Assembly (NCBI GenBank): GCA_000711775.1
Contig: ARYC01000201.1
Coordinates: 62,001 to 126,000 of the forward strand
Source of the DNA: Oxytricha trifallax
Taxonomy: Eukaryota; Ciliophora; Spirotrichea; Sporadotrichida; Oxytrichidae
Direction of reading: 5' to 3'
DNA: 64,000 nucleotides
A program made the translations under genes and the position numbers. Position 1 is the first letter of the stretch, and every line of letters starts with the position of its first letter. The notes under the pieces were generated by a model, which saw only the letters and a program-made list of their open reading frames with translations, made no database searches and was not told where the DNA came from. Positions 10,383 to 22,369 of the stretch are shown piece after piece.

Positions 10383-11317
10383 ATGGTAAGTATGCATTTA
10401 TGTTTAACACTAAATCTATATTATTTCTTTGTCAGCCAATACTATATCAGTATAATTTACGAATTCATTATAGGGAAAAGCCAATAAAACTCGTAAATTC
10501 GCTCAAGTAAAGCGCATGATAAGCCCTAATGATTAGAGGTTAAAAAAGAGTGATAATTCCAAGTAAATTAAGAAGTCACCTGATAACCCAAATAACCCCA
10601 ATAAACCATGTGCAATAAATGCTGCTAACTAGTAATAATATTATGTTAATCAAAGAATTGATTATTTTAATTAGTTAATTGCTATGGGATTGAGTTATAT
10701 TGCTGGAGAAATATATCTTAATTTTTTATTCAATTAATAGCAGAAAGTAAAGACCACTAAATTGAATGAAATTGAGATTAGGAAAATGGAGAAAGAAAAG
10801 GTTTCCTTGTTCTTTGAGCATAACATGCAATTAGGGCCACCATATCACATCATTATCGATACCAATTTTATCAATTTCTCCATTCAGTATAAGTTTATTC
10901 GTTATTTTACCCAAATACAGAAAATGATTCAATGTTTTTATTAAAAACTTAGCCTTGTAAATTTAATTAATTAAGTTGGACATTTTCCAATCTATGATGA
11001 ACTGCTTACTTGCAAAATGCATCCCCTGTGTGACTGACTGCGTTGTTGCAGAACTTGAAAAGATGGGTGTCAAGTATAGACTCGCTTTGAAACTTACAAA
11101 AGACCCCAGATTCCAAAGACTGCACTGCCAACACAAGGGTACTTACGCTGATGACTGCTTGGTTGACAGAGTTAAGCAAAATAGATGCTATATCGTAGCC
11201 ACTAATGATAAGGATTTGAGAAGGAGAATTAGGAAGATTCCTGGTGTACCCATTATGTATATTGCTGGGCACAAGTATCAAATTGAAAGAATCTCAGATG
11301 ATTATGGTACTATGTGA
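10383..11317 (+). CDS. FCF1: FCF1/Utp24, PIN-domain endonuclease of pre-rRNA processing
   Basis: The start codon 10383-10385 stands alone, followed at once by an intron. The next segment ([20 protein letters not shown]) matches the FCF1 N-terminus. Then come a charged linker with Gln codons [26 protein letters not shown] with the catalytic Asp of the PIN fold, [45 protein letters not shown] with two acidic residues, [20 protein letters not shown] and a final DDYGTM before TGA 11315-11317. The length is about 200 aa, normal for the family. FCF1 acts in the nucleolus, in the small-subunit processome, and cleaves pre-rRNA at early sites. Two IESs and one intron interrupt the gene. Order is not scrambled, and all active-site acidic residues appear present. 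Confidence 0.95.
10386..10473 (+). other. FCF1 intron directly after the start codon
   Basis: ATG|GTAAGTATG ... CATTATAG|GGAAAAGCC; 88 nt. Splicing gives Met-Gly-Lys as expected for FCF1. Confidence 0.85.
10641..10739 (+). other. FCF1 IES 1, pointer TAATA
   Basis: TAATA at 10633-10640 (two overlapping frames of the repeat) and 10735-10739. Excision gives Asn-Gln-Gln-Gln-Gln-Lys in frame, leading to [14 protein letters not shown]. Confidence 0.75.
10896..10977 (+). other. FCF1 IES 2, pointer TAAGTT
   Basis: TAAGTT at 10890-10895 and 10972-10977. Deleting 82 bp joins NFSIQY to KLDIFQSMM, matching the conserved FCF1 sequence. Confidence 0.9.
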
Positions 11318-11534
11318 GCTAACATACAAATTAAGTTAATCATTAAATTACATAAACCATCAAAACATTATAATTAATCAAATTATACTAAATGGTTTTC
11401 TAAGCAAAACTTACTTTCGTAGTTTATTAAATAATTTAATATTAACTAACTAAGAACAGTGGGAAAGTATATTCTTGCTAACTAATTAAGATTTTAATTT
11501 GGAATATTTAATTTTTCTCTATTTTGGTATTTAT
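11318..11534. other. Spacer between FCF1 stop and ATP synthase fragment
   Basis: AT-rich sequence with no remaining ATP synthase codons; the coding match stops abruptly at 11535. Confidence 0.6.
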
Positions 11535-12917
<1,383 letters not shown>

Positions 12918-14938
12918 TGCTAACTGAGATCCTTTTTAAGAATGAAAGAAATAATTATTATTCATAACAAGAAAAATAAATGTAAACATTTCTCCAATTT
13001 CCATTTTATTAATACTTTTCAAAAACTTTATTTCATTAATTCTTTTTCTTGAGATTCATTTATGTTATTTGGGAATAATTAAGATTTTTCTCTAATCGAT
13101 GAGCTCCTATTATATAATAGTTTAAATATCAATCAGCAATCAATAATCTACACTCATTATCATTGCCATAAATTAAATTATTGCATATTCATCTCATTAT
13201 TTGTATTCTTTGATTATTATGCTAAAATATTAAGACGAATTAGAGTATTTTAAAATAATTATCGAATAATAATTAAACAACTAATGAAATTTAACTTTTT
13301 TTATGTTTATATATTTTTTAATAAAAAGAGTAGTATTCCATTAGCTTATAAGTAGTATTTATATATATTTTCAATTTTTCATACTTGTTAAAGTGTTAAC
13401 TCATATAAATGTAACTTTACTATATTTTTTTTAAAAATAATTATTAAAGTGAAATCAATCTATTACAGCAGTTTAATAAGATTTAATATCAGTCCATAGG
13501 TTTTTTTTCTTCACAAATTAAACTTTTTCTTAGAAAGAGTTCCTCAGATTTTAATCGAATAAATTCTATTATTAAGTTATGATTTAAAACCCTATTAAAT
13601 TTATTAGTATTTATTTTATTAATACATAAGCAGATTAATTTACATTATACATTACAAAGAATTATTTAATATTATTGAAGGGCAATATCATAATTTTCTT
13701 GCTAAGAAATCATAATTCTTAAGAATTTTTTCACTGTCATAATGCGAAACATAAAAAAATAAAAATTCACTATTTTAATAGTTTGTCCTTGTTTTTATAC
13801 ATACTTACTTAAAATAATAAGAGATTTAATTGAGTTAGTGTTTGAACTGTATAAATCACCATTGTTTTTATTATTAATATTGTAACAAGGCTGTTCATTA
13901 TTTTAAGATGGATTTATATTTTAAGCATAAATATTTCTATGTTCTTTCTCGCTTTTAGCTCTGTATTATTCTATCATTAAAAGTTATTTATTATAACATT
14001 TAATAAATTAGATATCAATTTATAAAAAGTATTCAATTAATTGCTAAATATTCTATTAAAATATAAGTTACTCAGGTGGGAAGAAATTAGATTGACTGGC
14101 AGATAGTTTTCCTTAATTAATACCCGCTTATTTATAATATATATTTGTAAGTTCATTTATTGATTTATAAGGCTTTTTCTTTGGTTTTTATGAAATATGC
14201 ATTGAAGGATCAACTTTGATGTTTTTATTAATAAAATTAAATGATAATTATATATTATTTATAATTTTAATATATAAATCTTGACTGCCAAAAAAAATTG
14301 AAATAATCAGTGAAAATACTTTAATTATTAAATTCACTAAATAAATAAACTTTTGATTCTCTGATTTGTTTTAGAAATGAACTTTTATCAAACAGTAAAT
14401 CGCCTTGAGTTTATGAAATATCTATGCTTTAATTATCAATTAAAGAATTTAATTTCTTTATCTCCAATTATTATTTCAATTTATTGGCTTTATCTCTCAT
14501 TAATATATAATTAATTAAATTCATAAAATATATATAATATAATTAATAGATTGTTTAAGGCAACCTTTTTTAATTATTTATAAGATATTAATAAAAGTAG
14601 ATAGATTACAGAAGTCTTATATAAATAAATATCTATAAAATTCTTATTATTTTTAAATAAAACTGTCATAAAATCACGAAGTTACGATTAAAAATTATTT
14701 TTCAAGCTTAAAGAAATATAATTTTTATTATGATTTAAAAAATTCTAGAGTAAATTGGTAAAAACACTGAAAATGCTTTTATAAATCATCTTATTAATCT
14801 GTTATTTTGATGCAATTAATAATATGTACTAAATTTTTTTATAAAGTTTTGAATTTACATTCAAATTAGTGCAATTTATTCATCATTTAACTTGATACTA
14901 TGTTTATTTAATAGATAATTCAATCGATCTTTTGAATT
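12918..14938. other. 2-kb AT-rich region without recognised genes
   Basis: Long homopolymers and A/T-rich sequence; no frame with protein-like composition on either strand. It probably holds the promoter of the ATP synthase fragment at its left edge and eliminated DNA. Confidence 0.6.
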
Positions 14939-16377
14939 TCATTATTAATATTCGATATAAATTTCCCAAAACTTAATCAATTATTATTTATTTTTAGCTC
15001 TCATTTAAAGCTTGTATTTTATCAAATTAATCGTCTTATTAAATCTCACTCGCATAAAGATAACTAAATTCACTACAAACACCGCCCAGTTTATTATAAC
15101 GTTTAATATTATAAAGCCAATTAGAAATAGAACCACTTATTTTTTAGTGTCCTCACTATTTATCATGTAAAAGCCCATCATAAAATAGCAAACTACATAT
15201 AAAATATATTAAATTATGTAATTCTGAAACAATATGTTTGGGATAACATATAAATTAAGTATATAAATGTTTTCTTATAACTATCATGACACAAATCTCA
15301 TTAAAAAGTTCGGTAATATGTGAAGAGTAATCTCTGTATGGTTTCATAGTTAACTGCAAGAATATCAATAATTTGCTTTGAAATATTTATGGTAAAATTT
15401 GCAATATCGGGTATTCTCTTAAGCAACCTATGCAAAATGCTAGCATAAACCTCCTCCAGAAGTAAAGAAACATATGATATATTTAGTAATAATAACCTCA
15501 AAATTATTAAAATTAAACACATTTTCTTATGAAATTATAAAAATAAGTAAACATAAATATCGTGTATTCCAACCTAAATTCCTCTCTATAATCATCATAT
15601 AAAACTCCGTATCTCTTTCTGAATTATAAAGTTTTCATTCGATGGAATCTTTTAAAGAAAAACATCACAAATAGTCCTGGCAACATTGCACAAATCATTA
15701 CAGAGAATACTGCTCCAATTATTGACCAAGCAGACTACCTCGAATCATTCATCTATATTCTTAGATTTTAATTGCCATTATGAAAATATTCAAAATAAAT
15801 CTTAAAATATGAAATAATTTAAAAACAAACTCTGAAAATGTTTAAAAAATGACTATGTACTTACATAACTCAAATTTATAAAAGATGAGGTACAAATGGA
15901 TAGGTAAGCCTTCATAAAAGATTTCAAAATTGGATTGAAAAATAGCAATTCTTTCATTGTAATAAGCATTATTTATACTCTATAAATGAAGATTATGAAT
16001 AATATTATATATATTTACCTTTTGACTTTCTTTGATAGTTTGAATACCACTACAATCTTTAAATTTTTACAAAGTATTTTTTAATTTTTTTCATAGTAAT
16101 TCATTATTTCATATATTAAAGTAATTTATTTATATAAAATAATCATTATTGCCAGAACAACTAAAATTATAAGGAGTAGACCGAGAAAACCCAGACTATT
16201 CATATAATTAGAGGACCCATATCGTGGAATTGAGTTAATTCATTAATAATTAAATTTATTTTTTAAAAGATATCCATTTTTGTTAGACTGTAATCCCCCA
16301 TTGGGGTAGCTTCTTAAATTCCAAGAATAAATTTTAAATCATATAATAAATTTTAATAATTCGCAATTTCTGTTAAT
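14939..16377 (-). CDS. C-terminal part of a large multi-pass ciliate membrane protein
   Basis: Segments in order on the minus strand: ANYQNLLYDLKFILGIQEAT (begins after a CATTTTCAG acceptor at about 16377); a membrane segment MNSLGFLGLLLIILVVLAIM; AWSIIGAVFSVMICAMLPG with LFVMFFF; RKRYGVLYDDYREEFRLEY; MFLYFWRRFMLAFCIGCL; YPILQILPQIFQSKLLIFL with MKPYRDY and ELFNE; and GFIILNVIINWAVFVVNLVI followed by a basic tail to TGA 14939-14941. The motif set (KYG-LY-DY, R-R-x-x-AF, N/A-KPY, ELFNE) is what I recall from the C-terminal membrane region of very large extracellular-repeat proteins common in ciliates. Only this end is present. The 5' part is not found, and the TBE begins 82 bp upstream. Confidence 0.65.
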
Positions 16378-16458
16378 CTGAAAATGAAATAAAAAAAAAG
16401 ATTAATTATTATCTCAAAAATTTTGCTAATATACATATTTTTGAAAGAATAGTAGATT

Positions 16459-16580
16459 CAAAACCCCAAAACCCTTTCAGTAGTTTGATTGAGTTTTTGA
16501 TTGATAAAAGTAGACTATTAGTGCATACTTTATTAGGGTTTTAATAGTGTTTATGTAGGGGTTTAATGTTTAAATATTAG
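16459..16580 (+). repeat. TBE left terminal inverted repeat
   Basis: The first ~60 bp match the inverted right end almost perfectly. After a region of divergence the block TTTATGTAGGGGTTTAATG matches again. Confidence 0.9.
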
Positions 16581-16657
16581 TAATTTAAGTGAGTATATGC
16601 GAGGTTTGGGGTCAGTTTATGACAGTGAGTATATAGATTTATTGTTTAAGTTGCGAT

Positions 16658-17641
16658 ATGGATGTGATGAATATAATGATCAACTCAAGCCTATACTAAA
16701 TTACACGTCTATAGCAAGGCTACTCCATATCTCCAGCAACTGTGAAGTCTCACTGTCTTAGCATTGAATTTAAAGAGATAGCATCTTAATTCTAAGCCTA
16801 AGAGACACTTAAAATTTTAGCAGCATCATATCGAATATCTTATTAATGATAAGACTCTTAAATACTGGGCTCACTTCTCTCTAGCCTAAAGAGCTGTGAT
16901 GTTTCATCGCCAATTTCCTGAGCTTCATATCTCTGCTTAATCTATAGCGAACATATAGAAAAAGAACGGAATATCTTACAAGACAGTCAATCGCATTAAC
17001 AGAGTGAATGACTTTAATGTTCCATTTTATAAGAATAATTTAAAAAAAATAATCGATTAAATGCAAAGGTCTTAAGAGCATAATATAAAGTTCATACACG
17101 CTGATGAGGCAGTATTCACGTTTAATACATTCATATCAAGGTCTTGGTATAAGAGGTACAGCAACATTGAAGTATATGATTAAAAGATTAAGGTTTAAAC
17201 TCATGCAATACTTGGTGGAATAAGCGAAGATAATGGCCTCGAGACTTATGTTATCCACCCTCGCTCAATAAAGACCGAATAATACATAAAGTTCTTACAA
17301 TAACTCAGAGATAAGTACGCCGAATAAGAGATTATTCTGTTTGTAGATAACTTATCTGTCCATAAAACTAAAGACACAAGGAAGGAATATGAAAGGTAAA
17401 CATAACACCTGTATTTAATGTTCCCTACAGTCCTCAGTTCAATGGAATTGAATTATATTGGGGGTTATTGAAAGGCCACTACAAGAAAATCCTACTATAT
17501 CACTAGATGCACGACCTGAAGATAGATACAGTAGATTTTATTAAGAGTGCTGCTAAAAGAGTCAGCGATGATAAAGCTAAAGTATGCGCAAGAGAAGGGA
17601 GATATTGTGTATATAAATAAGTTTTAGATTTAAACGAATGA
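16658..17641 (+). pseudogene. TBE 42-kDa transposase (DDE, IS630/Tc1-mariner type), decayed
   Basis: ATG 16658 to TGA 17639-17641. Helix-turn-helix region YQITRLQQGYSISPATVKSH; then TLKYWAHFSLAQRAVMFHRQ; then the DDE core with first Asp in FIHADEAVFTF, second in IILFVDNLSVHKTKD and Glu in PYSPQFNGIELYWGLLK. The second Asp to Glu distance is about 34 residues, as in Tc1/mariner-like enzymes. Reading needs frame changes near 16840 (before NDKTLKYW) and near 17400 (before PVFNVPYSP), so this copy is interrupted. The enzyme would cut and join at the telomere-like ends. It ends six bases before the convergent 22-kDa gene. Confidence 0.85.
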
Positions 17642-17647
17642 ATAAGT

Positions 17648-18430
17648 TCACATATTAAATTTGCCCGTAAAGGGATTTGGCTTCTCTTTCTTTTCTTCCT
17701 CTTAAGGCTTGCTTGGGCCCATGTTTCTTATCTTAGTGCCAGCCCCTTCATCTATGTTCATTTCGTCTGGTTTTTGGAAATCTTTGAAGAGTCTCTTTTC
17801 AATTTATGTTTTACTTGAGACTTTCTCTCTCTGTTTAACTTGCTGCGCTCTTTCATCAAGTATATAGCAATTCCAGGTTTTTCTATAAAGTTAGAAGAGT
17901 AAGCTTACTTGAGATGAATGGATGCTTCTGTAGTTCCTAGAGCCAGGTGACGCTTATTTTAATACCCTGCTTCTCTTTTTCTTCAGGAGAGATGCTATAG
18001 CGTTTCTTATGAGCTTCTTAAATTACTTCATTTAAGTACTCAGGTTTCAGAGTTGCAAGAACACCAAAGAAGAAGTTTCTCTGCAACTTATTAGAGAGCT
18101 GTAGCTTTGATGGAAGGTAGAGAGCAACATCTGGATCACTCATAGCATCATCAAATAGGTTTGTCACTGATATTTCAGGGTAGTTAGGTATCTCTATCAT
18201 CCTAATTTCATTAGACTTAAAAGCTTTTTCACTCACTCAGTAAGGCTTTTAAGAATGAGATTTAGTTCCCTCCTAAGTCGGCAAGAACAATCCAACTATA
18301 ATGGATTTATAAATCTTACTTAAGAACTTACCTTGCTATACCAAATATCTTAAAGGTCCTCTTCACTTCGAAATTTGCCTATTAAGTCTTGAGATTAAAT
18401 TCTCTTCATTGCATCATTCATAGACTCCAT
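17648..18430 (-). pseudogene. TBE 22-kDa protein gene, interrupted
   Basis: ATG 18430 (MESMNDAMKRIQSQDLIGK) to TGA 17648-17650 (TGKFNM). Two possible small introns: IWYSK|GTAAGT ... TTATAG near 18340-18305, and GTAAGC ... TTATAG near 17890. The body includes FKSNEIRMIEIPNYPEISV, LYLPSKLQLSNKLQRNFFFG and PEYLNEVIQEAHKKRYSISP; the tail is basic/acidic. An in-frame TGA lies in PY(TGA)VSEKAF at about 18236, where the sense reading would be Trp; this disables the copy if TGA is stop. The family's function is unknown. Confidence 0.75.
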
Positions 18431-18985
18431 CTTGCTTCCTCTTTCTAGAAATGTTAATGAAATTTAAATTATGAATATCCATTCTAAGTTTATTAAAATC
18501 TTACTACTAAATAGGGAGGACCTACTGGAGGTCAACCTTGAAAAGATATGAGGAGAAGCATGAAAAACTTGCTCCAAGTTTCACAGAATGATTTCAATCA
18601 ATCTATCTCCATTAAATTGCTCCTAATAATGTTTAATTATTTTAGGAGGTCCTCCAAATTAAGTTCAAACTTTATTAGGAGTAAATTTTAAGGTTAAAAC
18701 TTAATTAGGAGCATATTAAATTAAAAAATGTTTAATAACCTTACCTCCAAATTAAGTTCAAACTTGATTTCGAGGACCCCCTAGAGAAACAAAACTTCAT
18801 TAGGAGTATTTTAATTTACTAAAATGTATAAAATTCTCAAAAAATATGTCAACTTACAGTCTCTTATGATTAATTAATTTTCTTACCTCTCAGCAAAGAA
18901 TCTACCAGAGTGTCATATACTCGACTACTATGTTTATCAAGGTAGATTTTATCATTATTATTATAAAATATATCAGCAAACTAAA
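18431..18985. other. TBE divergent intergenic region with repeats
   Basis: Between the divergent 22-kDa and kinase genes. CTCCAAATTAAGTTCAAACT occurs twice (about 18653 and 18747) and several AGGAG/CTCCT motifs form partial palindromes, e.g. GGAGGTCCTCC. Promoters for both genes are presumably here. Confidence 0.6.
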
Positions 18986-20431
18986 ATGAGCGCTAACCTT
19001 TTGAGAAGAGCGGCATTACTTGGGCAAAGTCAATAAAAATTATCATTCCAACAACCTAGAAAAGTAGAGACCAGAGACGCCTGTACTCAGTGGGAGCCTA
19101 CTTATGACAACTTTGACCAGTCTAACTTTGAGATTTAAATATAAGTTAAGTAGGAGGCTATCAAAGAAGCTTTGCAAATTGAGGAGGAGTTAAACAACCA
19201 GCCATAGAGCATTAATAAATACAAGCCAAAGTTGAATATTAATGCAAAGAATGCAATAAAGTATTCCCTTACAAGTCAACTTATAAGAGACACTTGAGAG
19301 ATATACACAACGATATGCCAAGGTTATATCTCAAGCATTAAAAGAAAGATGGCAAATATGTCTGTGAGTTCTGTGAGAAGCCATATTCTCATACTAGAGA
19401 CCTCAAAGTGCACTTAAAGAAAAAGCACAATCAAAGTTTGTCTTTATTCACGAACCTACAGGGAAAAGATCCCTCTAAAAGAGAAGATCAAGAAACCCAG
19501 TGGAGTCTCTTAGAGTTGAAGTCTAGAAGTAAGTAAAAATGAGAAAGCAGTCAAGAACTTTCCAGTCTCTGAGATCAATAAAATCATGGTTAAAATAGAG
19601 GCAATGAAAATTCCTATATTAAAAATTATTTACTTAGATTCTTGCCTAGAAAGCTACCTCACTCTTGAAGATAAAAAAGATAAGAGAGTCATTACTGACG
19701 ACTAATATGCTTACAAGATATATCCTATCAATTACTTCCTTGCTGATGACAAGTTCCAAATGGAATTTGCTAATGAGTATTATGCTCTTTAAAAGGCAAA
19801 GTTAAATGAGTGCAGGCATATCATCTAGCTTGATGCTATTTTACTTGGTAAAGATCATGTAGCCTTCAGGCTTCCTTTACTTGAAATGACTTACAGAGAA
19901 TTCTTATCTGACAATAGATGTCAGAGATAAATTAGCTAGATAGTATAGCAGATAGTTGAAGGGATTGAAGAGCTTCACAAGCTAGGTTATGTTCATAGAG
20001 ACTTAAAGCCAGAGAACATCATGATGAACTTTCAGCCTCTTAGAGTTTATATTATTGACTTCAACAGAGCTCAAAGAGTGCAAGCCTCTGCATAAGGAAA
20101 TGTATACGGCACTCCTGGATATTTCCCAGAGAGAGAGGATTGGAGAGATGGAGACACTTAATGGGATATCTGGGCTCTAGCAGTAATAATAATGGAGAGC
20201 GACATGCCAAGAAACGATTACTTTAGCTGCAGGGGTGAGAGAGATTCTAAGCAGAGAATCAAACAATATCTCGATAAAAATAAAATAAATGGAGGTCTCA
20301 GAGAACTTGCATACTCAACTATTATCAAGCCAAGCTAAGAGAATTAACAAACAATAGAAACAATCAAACATCAACTTAGAAAGATAAAATTCAGAGAACT
20401 GCCACATGACTCTAAGCTTATGTTTGTGTGA
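18986..20431 (+). pseudogene. TBE 57-kDa zinc-finger/protein-kinase gene, frameshifted
   Basis: ATG 18986 (MSANLLRRAALLGQSQ) to TGA 20429-20431. After an N-terminal acidic region come two C2H2 fingers: C-x2-C ... KVFPYKSTYKRHLRDIH, and YVCEFCEKPYSHTRDLKVHL with KKKH. The kinase domain has AFRLPLLEMTYREFLSD, GYVHRDLKPENIMM (catalytic loop HRD...N), VYIIDFNRAQRV (DFN replaces DFG), GTPGYFPERED and DIWALAVIIMES. Different frames are needed around the fingers (about 19240) and after 19450, so this copy is broken. The DFN change affects the magnesium-binding triplet partner Gly only; the Asp is kept. Role in the TBE life cycle is unknown. Confidence 0.8.
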
Positions 20432-20470
20432 AATATTTTAAAAACTCGCTTGTTATACTCACATAAAATA

Positions 20471-20569
20471 CTAAAATTTAAACATTAAACCCCTACATAA
20501 ACCTGCCTAATAGTCTAATTTTATCAATCAAAAACTCAATCAAACTACTGAAAGGGTTTTGGGGTTTTG
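20471..20569 (-). repeat. TBE right terminal inverted repeat
   Basis: Inverted copy of the left end, finishing GGGTTTTGGGGTTTTG at 20569. It lacks about 20 bp present in the left repeat. Confidence 0.9.
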
Positions 20570-20919
20570 AATGCTGAAATACTTAATTCACATACTCTGC
20601 AGTGCTAGTAAGCTTAAATCATAATTAGTAAATTAAGATAGAAGTTTGGGAACAATTAAATTAAATTTAAATATTATATGCTGAAATTTATGTATATAGG
20701 CATAATAAAATTTACCTACAATTATTGGTATATTTTTATAGAGAATCAATTACTCAAACAATTAGTTTTAATAATTAGCCTAATATTATTAAAATTATTT
20801 CAATACTAATTTAATTTAATCGTTCTTTTCTCTGATCTTTTTTGTTCTTTATTGACCAATCGAGTTTTAATAAAAACTAAGAATATAAATTATTTTCTAT
20901 CATATAGTTTATCTTTGTT

Positions 20920-21804
20920 ATGTTTGAGTCATTAGCATTCACATTTATGTATACAAAAGTTCGCGATAATGTGGTCAAATACGATATTTTCATTACTTTT
21001 TGGCTTTATTTGACATTTTCTGGGGTCAACTTCCTTTTCAGTTTATGCACCTGCAGGAAACTTTATGATTATAATAATCTTGGTACATAAAGTTAATATG
21101 TTTGAAAAAAAGATTATATATAACTTTGAATGAAATGATATTTATGTTTTTGTTTTTTTTTAACATAAATATTTAAGTAAGAGTTTACTATAGCGGGGAA
21201 GGCAGGAAGTGTGGTGCTTTCATAAACCTTGTGGTTTTTGCTGGCTTAGCTGTTATAGTAGTAATATTTAAGCTAAAAACTTGGGATTTCTACGATATAT
21301 CTGGAGAGCTCACAATTTGGATCTTTATTATTGGTGGATGCTATGCAGGCCTAATCCATTTATTACTATTTAAATATAACATCTATAAAAGCGCATTTAT
21401 TTTTTAGATTTTATGATATTTTATTACTATAGAAGCAAAGAAGAAGCTTGATCATAGTCAGAATTTAAGACTAGCATTTCTATAGAGCAACCTAGATAGT
21501 TGAGGAATTCGTCATGGCAGCACTTTAAATTGGCCTGTTCTTCTGGTTCAAGATTTGGACTGGCACTTATTCAATAGAAATATATCAACCATAAATATTG
21601 TATGAAATGAAATAAAATCAAATAATGCTTGCTAATGGATTTTACATGCAAGATAAACAGAATAAATTACTTGAAATATTTTTAATAGATTACTTTGAAG
21701 ATATTTTAGGTCTCTAGTTTGCTGTGTTATTATTGATCCCAACTGTATTTGGCCTTCTTATACAAATTCCAATTATTTGCTGCTATAGAAAGAGCTACTG
21801 GTGA
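20920..21804 (+). CDS. Small multi-pass membrane protein, unknown
   Basis: ATG 20920 (MFESLAFTFMYTKVRDN) to TGA 21802-21804. Segments: DIFITFWLYLTFSGVNFLF (membrane) and LCTCRKLYDYNN; GAFINLVVFAGLAVIVVIF (membrane) and IWIFIIGGCYAGLIHLLLF (membrane); FYRATQIVEEFVMAALQIG followed by LFFWFKIWTGTY; and a last membrane segment FAVLLLIPTVFGLLIQIPI ending CCYRKSYW. IESs or introns lie near 21100-21185, 21395-21430 and 21600-21700. Four to five membrane segments, no known domain. It starts 351 bp after the TBE. Confidence 0.6.
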
Positions 21805-22369
21805 TTTCAATCATATTAATAATTCGTAATATCAACCAATAATCAAATAACTTTATTAATTTCAAAAAATTCTAATCTTCTCAAATATTATTAATTTTTA
21901 TTAGATATCAAATATAATAAAATAAACAATATTAAGATGATAATATAAAAATATAATAAACCTTAATTTTTCTTGATAATAAAATTCATTTGAGGGATTT
22001 AATATTAAAAAAGCATCTAAAATAAAAAATTTTACATTTTTATAATTTAATGAATAACTTTCATAAGTTAATATTATTAAATAACTATATATTAGATTCT
22101 ATAATATTGAATTTACTACATTAAATATATTTAACAATTATGATGCTTAATTTGATCATTAATTTCGTCACTTTTTCCATAAAACGACAAGAAAATTAAG
22201 CCATTCAATTAAGTTAAAAATTTTTTGATATTTCTTTTTAAATCTTTAATTAAAAATAGATTACCGAAAATTTTTTTATAAATATTTTAGGTTTAAGATA
22301 TATATTGAGATAAAGTGTTAATAAATAATTGAATTAAATTCTCTATATAAATTAACAAGTTCCTTTTTA
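21805..22369. other. AT-rich spacer, nothing recognised
   Basis: No credible coding frame between the membrane protein and the phosphatase cluster. Confidence 0.55.

Larger units (their letters stand above)
16459..20569 (+). mobile_element. TBE: TBE (telomere-bearing element) transposon, 4.1 kb
   Basis: Both ends carry inverted C4A4-type telomere repeats (CAAAACCCCAAAACCC) followed by matching terminal repeat sequence. Inside are three genes in the standard TBE arrangement: transposase (plus), 22-kDa protein (minus, convergent) and zinc-finger/kinase protein (plus). Length (4111 bp) fits TBE1. TBEs are germline-limited DNA transposons removed during macronuclear development, and their transposase is reported to help DNA elimination in Oxytricha. 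This copy shows frameshifts and an internal TGA and is probably inactive. It lies beside the membrane-protein gene, possibly inside one of its eliminated regions. Confidence 0.95.

Noticed and set aside
16451-20575. Direct 3-bp target duplication at the TBE ends
   Set aside because: Flanks read ATT and AAT, complementary but not identical, so no direct duplication can be stated.
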